Below are positions 50,272 to 58,097 of a DNA stretch of 64,000 bases, in pieces. Numbering within the stretch: the stretch's first letter is position 1; every line of letters begins with the position of its first letter. This DNA is from Cryobacterium frigoriphilum (GTDB lineage Bacteria > Actinomycetota > Actinomycetes > Actinomycetales > Microbacteriaceae), in contig NZ_SOHE01000006.1 in the NCBI RefSeq assembly GCF_004403305.1, forward strand, positions 1 to 64,000, written 5' to 3'. Both the position numbers and the translations under genes were made by a program. The notes below the pieces were generated by a model that was not told the origin of the DNA, did no database searches, and saw only the letters and a list, made by a program, of their open reading frames with translations.

Positions 50272-50289
50272 GTCGCGGCACATCGACGG

Positions 50290-50658
50290 TCAGCGCGCGA
50301 GCAGGTAGCCGAGCGTTGCCACGCCCACGCCCAGCGCGAGGGTCAGCCCCGCATTGACCACGGCAGAGCGCCAGCGGCCGCGGTTCACGAGCTCGATCGT
50401 CTCGACGCTCCAGGTGCTGAAGGTCGTGAGGCCCCCACACACCCCGGTGAGCAGCACGAGCTGCAGGTCAGCCGAGATCGCGGCGCGCTCGGCGAGGCCC
50501 AGCACGACGCCGCCGAGCGCCGAACCGACCACGTTCACGAGCAGCACTCCGCCCGGCAGCCGCCCAGGGCGCACCGGCCAGGCGCGCGCGACGAGGTAAC
50601 GGATGACGGTGGCCGCGCCGCCGCAGACCACCACGCTCAGCAGGGCCCAGACACTCAT
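50290..50658 (-). CDS. crcB: Fluoride ion channel CrcB/Fluc, subunit 1
   Basis: A 122-residue four-helix Fluc protein exporting fluoride. GGAATVIRYLVAR, LVNVVGSALGGVVLG and GGLTTFSTWSVETIEL with the central Thr/Ser-Phe-Ser motif are typical. Gram-positive Fluc channels are often heterodimers of two antiparallel partners; this gene overlaps its partner by 4 nt (ATGA). Last gene of the kimA-crcB-crcB unit. Confidence 0.92.
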   Translation of the reverse strand: MSVWALLSVVVCGGAATVIRYLVARAWPVRPGRLPGGVLLVNVVGSALGGVVLGLAERAAISADLQLVLLTGVCGGLTTFSTWSVETIELVNRGRWRSAVVNAGLTLALGVGVATLGYLLAR

Positions 50659-51047
50659 GAGCGTTCTCGCGGTCGGGGGAGACGCCCGCCGAACCACAGG
50701 CCGAGCGCCGCAGCACCGAAGCCGAGCACGACCGAGGCGATGAGGTAGCCGGTGGCCAGCGCCCACAGCCCGGTCGACCCCTGGGCGACGACCGAGACCA
50801 TCACCGCCGAGAAGGTGGTGAAGGAGCCGAGCAGGCCAGGGCCGAGGGCGACCTTGAGCCAGGCCGGCACGGACGGACGCGTCCACAGCCCGCCGACCAG
50901 CCAGCCGAGCACGAGGGCACCGAGCACGTTGACGACGAGGGTTCCGGCCGCAAACTGGTCGTTGCTGTGGGGAACGGCGAGATCGGCGGCGAAGCGCAGG
51001 CTGGTGCCCAGACATCCGCCCACGAAGGCGGCCAGGATCAGCCGCAC
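50655..51047 (-). CDS. crcB: Fluoride ion channel CrcB/Fluc, subunit 2
   Basis: A 130-residue Fluc protein, partner of the previous gene: LGTSLRFAADLAV, FAAGTLVVNVLGALVLGWL and LGSFTTFSAVMVSVV. It starts 3 nt after the KimA-like gene ends, so it should be expressed with that gene. I see no fluoride riboswitch before it; there is no room. Confidence 0.92.
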   Translation of the reverse strand: MRLILAAFVGGCLGTSLRFAADLAVPHSNDQFAAGTLVVNVLGALVLGWLVGGLWTRPSVPAWLKVALGPGLLGSFTTFSAVMVSVVAQGSTGLWALATGYLIASVVLGFGAAALGLWFGGRLPRPRERS

Positions 51048-51050
51048 GCG

Positions 51051-53207
51051 TTACCGGCGCTTTCGGCGCCGCGATGCCTTCGGCGTGGAACGGTTCGACG
51101 GGGCACCGACGACGGGACTGCCGTTCTTGACGACCTTGCCAGGCATGGTGATGGCTCCGGTGCCGAGCGGCGCGAGGGACTTGCGCTGCACCGGGCGCGA
51201 ACGCACCGGCTCGCCGCGGCGATCCTGGCCGGGGATCGGGCGGGAGCGACGTCCGTAAATGAGCTCGGAGGAGTCCAGCAGCCAAGGCACGAGGGCGATC
51301 GTCACGCCGTGCACCATCATGAGCTTTTGGCGCAGGCGGCGGGCCTTGTGGTTGTGCAGCAGGCCCTCCCACCAGTGGCCCACGATGTAGATCGGCGTGT
51401 ACACGGTGACGACCTCGGCACCGTGGTCTTCGCGGCGGTCGCGAATGTAGCTGATCAGCGGCCAGCTGATGTCCCGGTACGGGCTCGCGACGATGCGCAG
51501 CGGTACCTGGATGTTCTGTTTCACCCAGGCACGTTTGAGTTCCTTGGTCTCGGCGTCGTCGATGGAGACGTGCACGGCCTCGAGGCTCACATGGCGGGCC
51601 GCGATGGCGTAATCGAGGGCCTTCAGCACGGGCTTCTGCATCTTGCCGACGAGCACGATCGCGTGGTCGCCCTGCGAGCCGAAGGTCGTGATCGGGTCGA
51701 CCTCGATCTCACGGGCCACGTCGCGGTAGTACCGGTTGACGCCCATCATGAGGGCAAACAAGATGGGCATCATCAGAAACACGAGCCAGGCGCCGTGGGT
51801 GAACTTGGTGACGGTGACGACGATGAGCACGATGCCGGTGAGCATCGCGCCGAAGGCGTTGATCGACAGGCTCATGATGATCGAGCCTCGATGGGCCGGC
51901 TTGGTTTTCAGCAGGGTCAGCCAGTGCTTCACCATGCCGGTCTGGCCGAGGGTGAACGAGACGAAGACACCGATGATGTACAGCTGAATCAGCACGGTGA
52001 GGTTGGCCTGGTAGACCACCATGATCACGATCGCCGCGAGGGCCAGCAGAATGACGCCGTTGGAGTAGATCAGGCGGTCGCCGCGGGTGCTGAGCGACTT
52101 CGGCGCGTACTGGTCGCGGGCGAGCACCGAGCCGAGCAGGGGAAATCCGTTGAACGCGGTGTTCGCCGCGAGCAGCAGCACGGCTGCGGTCGCCGCCTGC
52201 AGCACGTAGAACATGATCGAGAAGTTTCCGAAGGTCGCTGCGGCGACCTGGGCGATGAGGCTGCGTTGCGGGTCGGTCGCGCACTCGGCCCAGCCGATCA
52301 GGTCGCACGGTCTCTCGGCGTAGTGCACCTGGGAGGCCAGGGCCAGAGCGGTCAGCCCCACGAACAGCACGATCGCGATGCCGCCCATCAGGGCGAGCGT
52401 GGTCTGGGCGTTCTTCACCTTGGGGTGCTGGAACGCGGGGACCCCGTTGGCGATCGCTTCGACGCCGGTCAGGGCGGAGCATCCGCTCGCAAAGGACCGC
52501 AGCAGCAGCAGAATGAACGCCGACTGCGCGAGGCTGTGGCCCTCCACGTCGAAGCCGGCCGATTCGGCGGTCGGGGTGTCGCCGAGAGCCATGCGCACGA
52601 GGCCGACCACGATCATCAGGGCAACGCTGCCGACGAACAGGTAGGTGGGGAAGGCGAAGGCCTTACTCGACTCGCGTACCCCCCGCAGGTTGGCGGCGGC
52701 GAGCAGAATGATGAAGACGACGGCCAGTTCGACCCGCAACGGGTCGAGCCCGGGAATGGCGGAGATGATGTTGTCCACGCCGCTGGCGACCGAGACGACG
52801 ACGGTCATGACGTAGTCGACCAGCAGGGCGCTCGCGACGATGAGGCCGGCCTTTTCGCCGAGGTTCTTGTGGGCGACCTCGTAGTCACCGCCGCCGGAGG
52901 GGTACGCCTTGATCAGCTGCCGGTACGAGACGACGACCACGACGAGCAGCACCACGACAACCGCGGCGACCCAGGGCGCGAAACTCAGAAAGGCGAGTCC
53001 GCCGAGGGTGAGAATCATCAGCAGCTCTTGCGGGGCGTAGGCCACGCTCGAGAGCGGGTCGCTCGCGAAGATCGGCAGCGCGAGGTGTTTGGGCAGCAGC
53101 TGGCCCTCGAGGTGCTCGCTCGGAAGCGGATCGCCAATGATCCATCGCTTCGGAGAGCGGCTTTCTGGGGTGGGGGTGGGCCCCTCTGGTGTCACGAGGG
53201 ATGACAC
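51051..53207 (-). CDS. kimA: APC-type potassium importer, KimA-like
   Basis: A ~718-residue permease with about 12 membrane helices (residues ~70-530) and a cytoplasmic, universal-stress-like domain (~540-660), then a basic disordered tail ending KASRRRKRR. LPIFASDPLSSVAYAPQELLMIL, YPSGGGDYEVAHKNLG and ALTGVEAIANGVPAF match KimA (YdaO), the proton-coupled potassium importer that c-di-AMP inhibits through its soluble domain. Start is uncertain: GTG 53207 has GGGAGG 10 nt upstream, but a promoter-like TTGACA-N16-TAGTGT overlaps it and would give a near-leaderless message from GTG 53195. Confidence 0.82.
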   Translation of the reverse strand: MSSLVTPEGPTPTPESRSPKRWIIGDPLPSEHLEGQLLPKHLALPIFASDPLSSVAYAPQELLMILTLGGLAFLSFAPWVAAVVVVLLVVVVVSYRQLIKAYPSGGGDYEVAHKNLGEKAGLIVASALLVDYVMTVVVSVASGVDNIISAIPGLDPLRVELAVVFIILLAAANLRGVRESSKAFAFPTYLFVGSVALMIVVGLVRMALGDTPTAESAGFDVEGHSLAQSAFILLLLRSFASGCSALTGVEAIANGVPAFQHPKVKNAQTTLALMGGIAIVLFVGLTALALASQVHYAERPCDLIGWAECATDPQRSLIAQVAAATFGNFSIMFYVLQAATAAVLLLAANTAFNGFPLLGSVLARDQYAPKSLSTRGDRLIYSNGVILLALAAIVIMVVYQANLTVLIQLYIIGVFVSFTLGQTGMVKHWLTLLKTKPAHRGSIIMSLSINAFGAMLTGIVLIVVTVTKFTHGAWLVFLMMPILFALMMGVNRYYRDVAREIEVDPITTFGSQGDHAIVLVGKMQKPVLKALDYAIAARHVSLEAVHVSIDDAETKELKRAWVKQNIQVPLRIVASPYRDISWPLISYIRDRREDHGAEVVTVYTPIYIVGHWWEGLLHNHKARRLRQKLMMVHGVTIALVPWLLDSSELIYGRRSRPIPGQDRRGEPVRSRPVQRKSLAPLGTGAITMPGKVVKNGSPVVGAPSNRSTPKASRRRKRR

Positions 53208-53229
53208 TACACCGTTGCCTCCCGGTGTC
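53202..53229 (-). promoter_or_regulatory. Promoter candidate of kimA-crcB operon
   Basis: On the minus strand, TTGACA, 16 nt, TAGTGT. A start site 8-9 nt after the -10 would fall at the GTG at 53195, so the transcript may lack a leader. The -10 overlaps the alternative GTG at 53207. Confidence 0.55.
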
Positions 53230-53242
53230 AAGTTCACGCGCT

Positions 53243-53343
53243 CCCGCCCCATTGTCGCGAGTGAGCGCTTTGTGCGCTTCCCGGCGCTTCCCGGCGCTTC
53301 CCGGGTGCGGGAAGCGCAGAAAGTGCTCACTCGCGGGGGCGGG
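53243..53343. repeat. Long inverted repeat upstream of kimA
   Basis: Left arm, 53243-53281, starts CCCGCCCCATTGTCGCGAG and ends GCGCTTCCC; right arm, 53309-53343, starts GGGAAGCGCAGAAAG and ends ACTCGCGGGGGCGGG. The loop has a CCGGCGCTTC repeat. A lone right-arm-like copy (AAAGCGCTCACTCGCGGGG) lies at 63573-63591, at the end of the RND gene. Confidence 0.72.
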
Positions 53344-53348
53344 CCGCG

Positions 53349-53957
53349 CTACGGTTGGGTCGCGAGGATGCTCGCCCGCACCGCATCCAGCTGACGGCGC
53401 AGGGCAGACACGGTCTCCTCGGGAAGGCCCGCGCCCGCGGCCTGCGTGCGCAGGTCGGCGCGCAACTGGTGCCGAAACTCGTTGAGCACCAGGTCGGCTT
53501 CGTGCAGGGCACGCGTTGACGCGAGGTGGGCATCGGCGTGGGTCGACGCTGGCGCGGCGGAGGCAGTCGTTTTGGCCTGCCGGGCGGCGCTCGCGAGGTC
53601 GGCCCGCAGGCTCTTCATCGCGGCGCTGACCCCGGAACGCACCTCGTCGGCCAGCCGACGCACCGATTCGGTGACCTCGCTCTCGACGCGGCCGAGTTCC
53701 CCCTCGCGGGCCAGCAGCTCGGAGCGCCCCGCGTCGGTGATTTCGTAGACGGTCTTGCGGCCGTCGGCCGTCTTGGTCACCAGGCCGTCTTCTTCGAGCT
53801 TGGCCAGGCGTGGGTAGATCGTGCCGGCGCTCGGGCTGTAGGTGCCGCCGAAGCGGTCGCTCAGGGCCTGGATCAGCTCGTAGCCGTGTCTCGGCTGCTC
53901 GGCGAGCAGGCTCAGCAGGTAGAGCCGCAGGCTGCCGTGGGAGAAGACGGGGGTCAT
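53349..53957 (-). CDS. PadR family transcriptional regulator
   Basis: A 202-residue PadR repressor. The winged helix is at residues ~8-80 (LRLYLLSLLAEQPRHGYELIQALSDRFGGTYSPSAGTIYPRLAKLEEDGLV); the longer helical C-terminal half probably mediates dimerisation. Its ATG overlaps the end of the DUF4097 gene. It is expected to bind the paired palindromes upstream of that gene. Confidence 0.92.
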   Translation of the reverse strand: MTPVFSHGSLRLYLLSLLAEQPRHGYELIQALSDRFGGTYSPSAGTIYPRLAKLEEDGLVTKTADGRKTVYEITDAGRSELLAREGELGRVESEVTESVRRLADEVRSGVSAAMKSLRADLASAARQAKTTASAAPASTHADAHLASTRALHEADLVLNEFRHQLRADLRTQAAGAGLPEETVSALRRQLDAVRASILATQP

Positions 53958-54832
53958 GACGCGGCCTCGCCGGGTGCGGTGGCGGGCTCGGCGGCATCCG
54001 TCGCCTGGGCCTGCGGCGTTTCAGACGCGGCTGCCCGGCGCACGACCGAGATATTGCCGGAGACCGAGTTGGCGTTGAGTTCGAGAAAGGTGTTGTCGAG
54101 GTTGCCGGTACTGCCCTGATAGCCCTTGCCGAAGGTGGTGCGCAGCGTTTGGTCGTCAAGCTGCAGGGTACCGGCGACCGTGTTGAGACGGTAGCGGGCG
54201 GCCACATCGGCACCGAGACGCACGGTCAGATTGCCCGAGACGGTGTTCGAATTGACCTGATCCGGGGTGCCCGTGAGGTCAAGAAAAACGTCGCTCGAGA
54301 CCCCGTCGATGCTGAAGCGACGGATGTTGCCGCTCGCCGTCACCTCGCCGGTCACGGTGTGCGCCGCGATGGTGCCGACATGGTTGCGCACCGAGATCTC
54401 GCCGTTGACCGCGTTCAGTTCGAGGTCGCCGGTCACGTCGTCGATCACGAGATCGCCGGAGACGGTGCTGAGTTTGGCGTCGTTGCGCAGCCCGGAGACG
54501 AGGGCGTCGGCAGAGACCACGCCGAACTTCAGGGCCACATCGCGGGGCACCATGAGGCTCAGGTCGGCCTGGGCGGTGCCGCGGAACGAGCCGAAGACCT
54601 CGATGAAGTTGTCCCAGCGCAGCTGTGGGTGGTCGATTTCGAGGGCGTCACCGTCCATCGAGATCTTGAGATCCTTGCCCGTCACGCTGTGCACCTCGAT
54701 GCGGGCGCCGGGCTCGTCGTGGCCGATGACGTCGATCTTGCCGCCGATGAGGCCGACCTTGAGCCTGCGGACGAGCTCAATGTCGATGATTTTGCTCTGC
54801 CCGGGAGCGACCAGCCATTTTTCCAGAGACAC
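53954..54832 (-). CDS. DUF4097 family beta-strand-repeat protein
   Basis: A 292-residue protein made of repeated beta-strand turns from residue ~20 to 265, for example LKFGVVSADALVSGLRNDAKLSTVSGDLVIDDVTGDLELNAVNG. This is the DUF4097 (DUF4098-related) beta-helix pattern, commonly co-encoded with PadR. Probably a cytoplasmic or surface-associated scaffold; no signal peptide is visible. GTG at 54832 has GGAAAGGA upstream. Confidence 0.86.
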   Translation of the reverse strand: MSLEKWLVAPGQSKIIDIELVRRLKVGLIGGKIDVIGHDEPGARIEVHSVTGKDLKISMDGDALEIDHPQLRWDNFIEVFGSFRGTAQADLSLMVPRDVALKFGVVSADALVSGLRNDAKLSTVSGDLVIDDVTGDLELNAVNGEISVRNHVGTIAAHTVTGEVTASGNIRRFSIDGVSSDVFLDLTGTPDQVNSNTVSGNLTVRLGADVAARYRLNTVAGTLQLDDQTLRTTFGKGYQGSTGNLDNTFLELNANSVSGNISVVRRAAASETPQAQATDAAEPATAPGEAAS

Positions 54833-54895
54833 CGTGCATCCTTTCCGTAGGTATGGTTCGCGATGCGCGAGGTGAACAGCGCGAGTGCCGCGAAC

Positions 54896-54913
54896 GACGC
54901 GATATATCGCGTC
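54896..54913. promoter_or_regulatory. PadR operator 1
   Basis: GACGCGATATATCGCGTC, a perfect 18-bp palindrome upstream of the DUF4097-padR operon. Its core CGATATATCG is repeated 26 bp away. Confidence 0.7.
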
Positions 54914-54922
54914 TGTTGAGTA

Positions 54923-54938
54923 ACACGATATATCGCGT
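54923..54938. promoter_or_regulatory. PadR operator 2
   Basis: ACACGATATATCGCGT, sharing the 10-bp CGATATATCG core with operator 1. The two centres are 26 bp apart, 2.5 helical turns. Both lie between the operon start and the CPBP-like gene. Confidence 0.65.
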
Positions 54939-54982
54939 TTCGGCGCTCGGCAAGGGCTGGGGCTGAGTGTCTCCCGAGAGCC

Positions 54983-55816
54983 CTAGTACGGAAAAATTGC
55001 GAGCCATTCGGGGTTGTGGGCGTGCACGAGTACGAGAAACACGACGAGGTCGAAGAGCAGGTGCACGCAGACCACGTAGGTCAGCGAGCGGGTGCGGGCG
55101 AAGGTGTAGCCCTGCAGCAGCGCGAAGGGAAACGTCATGAGCGGGCCCCAGCTCTGGTAGCCGAGTTCCCAGAGAAACGAGGTGAAGATGACGGCCTGTA
55201 GCAGGTTCGCCTGCCAGTCCGGAAAATGTCGTCTCAGCAGGGCAAACGCGGTGCAGATGAAGAAGAGTTCGTCCCAGATGCCGACGAAGCCGACCCCCAC
55301 GAACAGGCGCGCGAGCTCGTCGGGCGTGCTGATCGCCGGCCAGTTGAGGTAGGCGCCGCTGCCGATGAAATAGCTCGGCAGAATCAGGTACCCGAGCAGT
55401 ACGACGAGCGGCAGGTACCAGCGTTCCAGGGTCGTCCAGCGCTGCCCGGTGCGAATCGGAAACCGAATTGCGTGGTCCTTATAGGCGTAGCGGGAGAGAA
55501 GATACGGCACGAGTACCGAGAGCGTCAGCACCGTGCCCATCAGGGCGATGTTCGGGTAGTCGATGTTGGCTTCGAGCGAGATGGTGCTGATGATCAGCAG
55601 CCCGAGCGCGAGCAGCAACAGGTCGCGAAACAGGGCCCGGTTCACGAAGAACGCAGCGACGACGGATGCCGCCAGCAGGCCGTATCCGGCAAGAGGCAGT
55701 TGCAGCGCGAAGATGAGAACGGCGGAACCCGAGAGCATGGCGGCCGGGATCAGCCCGGCCGACAAGCGCGGTTTCGCCTCGTTCGGCAGGGGAGTGTGCG
55801 TCGCAGATGCGGCCAT
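54983..55816 (-). CDS. CPBP-like (CAAX protease-related) membrane protein, degenerate
   Basis: A 277-residue protein with about eight membrane helices and the layout of CPBP intramembrane proteases. The first motif, normally EExxxR, reads DELFFI, so it lacks the leading Glu and the Arg. FLWELGYQSWG and HLLFDLVVFL occupy the places of the second and third motifs, with Glu and His present. It may be an inactive or diverged member. Divergent from the M20 gene. Confidence 0.7.
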   Translation of the reverse strand: MAASATHTPLPNEAKPRLSAGLIPAAMLSGSAVLIFALQLPLAGYGLLAASVVAAFFVNRALFRDLLLLALGLLIISTISLEANIDYPNIALMGTVLTLSVLVPYLLSRYAYKDHAIRFPIRTGQRWTTLERWYLPLVVLLGYLILPSYFIGSGAYLNWPAISTPDELARLFVGVGFVGIWDELFFICTAFALLRRHFPDWQANLLQAVIFTSFLWELGYQSWGPLMTFPFALLQGYTFARTRSLTYVVCVHLLFDLVVFLVLVHAHNPEWLAIFPY

Positions 55817-55915
55817 GTTTTACCCTAACAAGTCCGCTCTGGGAGGTGTTCGGGTATCGCGGCCGAGATCTGCGGCCGAAACCTGCCCGAGACATCAGAG
55901 AGGTACATTCGGGTC

Positions 55916-57115
55916 ATGCTCGACGACCTCACGACACCCGACGACCTCACGACCCCCGACCCGATTGAGCTGCTGCGCACTCTCATCGCGATTGACTCGG
56001 TCAACCCCGACCTCGTGCCGGGGGCGGCCGGAGAGGCGCGCATCGCGACCTGGTGCGCCGACTGGCTCGCTGCTCGCGGCTTCGAGGTGCACCGGCTCGA
56101 AGAGCGCCCGGGCCGCCCCTCGATCGTCGGCGTCTGCCGCGGCACCGGCGCGACAACCGGTGCCGGTCGCTCGCTCATGCTCAATGGCCACCTCGACACC
56201 GTCGGCGTCGCCACCTACGCCGGGGATCCATTCACGGCCGAGCTGAGAGACGGCAAAATCTTCGGCCGGGGCTCCTTCGACATGCTCGGCGGGGTCGCGG
56301 CGATTCTCGTGGCGGCGGCGCGGGCATCCGTCGTCGCACCCGGCGGCAACGGCCTGACCGGCGACATCATCGTGACCCTCGTCGCCGATGAGGAGTTCGG
56401 CAGCCTCGGCACCGAGGAGGTGCTGCGCCGATTCACAGCGGATGCCGCGATCATCGCCGAGCCCAGCGGCCTCGAGCTCACCCTCGCCCACCGCGGATTC
56501 GCCTGGTTCGAGCTGGAACTCACGGGGGTCGCCGCGCACGGCTCACAGCCCGAGCGGGGCGTCGACGCCATCGCGCACGCGGCACGGGTCTTCACGGCCC
56601 TGGACGCGCTGCGCGAGCGCCTCGAAGCCACCCCGCCGCACTCGACCCTCGGCCACGGCACCGTGCGGGTCTCGATGATCTCGGGCGGCGATGATGCCGC
56701 CACCGTCGCCGCATCCTGCACGATGACCCTCGAACGACGGATGCTGCCGGGCCAGTCCCCGCCGGCGGTCGAGGCCGAGCTGCGCGCCCTGTTCGACGAC
56801 CTCGCCGCCACGGTGCCCGGCTTCCGGTTCGAGCTGCGCCGCCTCGTGGCCCGCGCCGCCTTCGAAGCGGACGTCGACTGGCCGATCGTGCAGGCCCTGC
56901 AGTCGAGCGCGACCCGGGTGCTGGGCCGCGCCCCCGCGCACCGCGGCGAGCCCTTCTGGACCGATGCCGGCCTTGTTCTGGCGGCGGGCATCCCGTGCCT
57001 GGTCTTCGGGGTCGATGGCGGCGGCGCCCATGCCGACGAGGAGTGGGCCGATGTCGCCTCGGTGCGCGCGCTCGCCGCCACCCTCGAGGGCACCCTGCGC
57101 GACTTCTGCGCCTGA
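55916..57115 (+). CDS. M20 family peptidase / ArgE-DapE-like deacylase
   Basis: A 399-residue zinc-dependent hydrolase. Metal and catalytic residues are in MLNGHLDTVGV, GRGSFDMLGGVAAIL and VADEEFGSLGTEE, with EPSG and HRGFAWFELELTGVAAHGSQPERG for the dimerisation-domain His. FGVDGGGAHADEEW gives the last zinc His. Related enzymes are acetylornithine deacetylases and succinyl-diaminopimelate desuccinylases; the exact amide substrate is open. Confidence 0.85.
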   Translation: MLDDLTTPDDLTTPDPIELLRTLIAIDSVNPDLVPGAAGEARIATWCADWLAARGFEVHRLEERPGRPSIVGVCRGTGATTGAGRSLMLNGHLDTVGVATYAGDPFTAELRDGKIFGRGSFDMLGGVAAILVAAARASVVAPGGNGLTGDIIVTLVADEEFGSLGTEEVLRRFTADAAIIAEPSGLELTLAHRGFAWFELELTGVAAHGSQPERGVDAIAHAARVFTALDALRERLEATPPHSTLGHGTVRVSMISGGDDAATVAASCTMTLERRMLPGQSPPAVEAELRALFDDLAATVPGFRFELRRLVARAAFEADVDWPIVQALQSSATRVLGRAPAHRGEPFWTDAGLVLAAGIPCLVFGVDGGGAHADEEWADVASVRALAATLEGTLRDFCA

Positions 57116-57123
57116 CCTTGACC

Positions 57124-57138
57124 TTGACGCTGGGTCAA
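57124..57138. promoter_or_regulatory. MerR operator candidate
   Basis: TTGAC-GCTGG-GTCAA, a perfect inverted repeat inside the merR promoter, 17 nt before the ATG. A second TTGAC immediately precedes it (57118). The location between promoter boxes is typical of MerR-family activators. Confidence 0.5.
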
Positions 57139-57155
57139 CCTTTAACGTGGGTGTC

Positions 57156-57929
57156 ATGGCACGAGAGAACAGCGACTGGTCGATCCAGGACATTGCGCGG
57201 CTCGCGCACACCACGAGCCGAACGCTGCGCCACTATGACGCCGTCGGACTGTTGCCGCCGAGCCGCGTTGGCGCCAACGGATACCGGCAGTACGACGAGC
57301 GCTCGCTCGTGCGGCTGCAGCGCATTCTGCTGCTGCGCCAGCTGGGCCTCGGCCTGCCCGCGATCGCCGAGGTGCTTGCGAGTGAGACCGACGAGGCGGT
57401 CGCGCTCGCGGCGCACCTCGAGTGGCTCCGCAGCGAGCAGCAACGCCTCGACCGGCAGATCCGCGCGGTCGGAAGCACCCTGATTGACCTCAACGGAGGA
57501 GAACGGCTCATGGCAGAGAAGATGTTTGACGGCTTCGACCACACCCAATACAAGGAGGAGGTCGAGCAGCGTTGGGGGGCGGATGCCTACTCCCGCGGTG
57601 ATTCCTGGTGGCGCGGCATGTCCGCGGCCGAGAAAGCCGACTGGAAGGAGCGGTCCGCCGCTCTCGGGGCCGACTGGCAGCGGGCGGCGGCGGCCGGCCT
57701 CGACCCGCTCGGGGCCGAGGCGCAGGCCCTCGCGCACCGGCAGTTCGAGTGGTTACGCGGCATCCCGGGCACCCCGGGCTCAGGCGAGGCCGGTCCGCCG
57801 AAGGAATACTTCACCGGGCTGGCCGAGATGTACGTCGCCGACGCGAGATTCGCGGCCAACTACGGCGGGGCATCCGGTGCCGCCTTCGTGCGTGACGCGA
57901 TGCTCGCCTATGCCGAGCGCACCCTCTAG
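57156..57929 (+). CDS. MerR family regulator with TipAS drug-binding domain
   Basis: A 257-residue TipA-like activator. The MerR winged helix covers ~1-75 (WSIQDIARLAHTTSRTLRHYDAVGLLPPSRVGANGYRQYD), then a coiled coil to ~115, then the TipAS domain (FDGFDHTQYKEEVEQRWGADAYSRGDSWW ... AANYGGASGAAFVRDAMLAYAE), which binds thiopeptide-like drugs in the known family. An internal ATG after a GGAGG (57510, GGERLMAEKMF) could give a free TipAS form, as in Streptomyces. Confidence 0.88.
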   Translation: MARENSDWSIQDIARLAHTTSRTLRHYDAVGLLPPSRVGANGYRQYDERSLVRLQRILLLRQLGLGLPAIAEVLASETDEAVALAAHLEWLRSEQQRLDRQIRAVGSTLIDLNGGERLMAEKMFDGFDHTQYKEEVEQRWGADAYSRGDSWWRGMSAAEKADWKERSAALGADWQRAAAAGLDPLGAEAQALAHRQFEWLRGIPGTPGSGEAGPPKEYFTGLAEMYVADARFAANYGGASGAAFVRDAMLAYAERTL

Positions 57930-58006
57930 CTAGCGCATGTCCAGGAGGCCCGTCAGGATGGAACTCGCGCCTCTCGACGCGCCTCGCGTCGCCGCCTCAA
58001 CTCGAA

Positions 58007-58052
58007 GGGGCGTTTTTTGGCTTCTCGTGAGCGAGAAGCCAATAATGGCCCC
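58007..58052. repeat. Inverted-repeat family 2, copy 4
   Basis: GGGGCGTTTTTTGGCTTCTC, then GTGAG, then CGAGAAGCCAATAATGGCCCC, closely matching the copy at 44221-44266, 13.8 kb away. It again lies between convergent genes. Confidence 0.82.
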
Positions 58053-58097
58053 TTGGGTCCCCGCCGACGCCGGTCGACGCCGAGGACAGCACCATCA

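Noticed and set aside
50967-53204. A 745-codon open frame opposite kimA
   Set aside because: Asp/Glu/His/Gln-rich translation typical of the antisense of membrane-protein genes; kimA is clear.
53207-53348. A c-di-AMP (ydaO-type) riboswitch before kimA, or a fluoride riboswitch before crcB
   Set aside because: The space before kimA is taken by a promoter-like sequence and an inverted repeat with no ydaO consensus I can recognise; before crcB there are only 3 nt.
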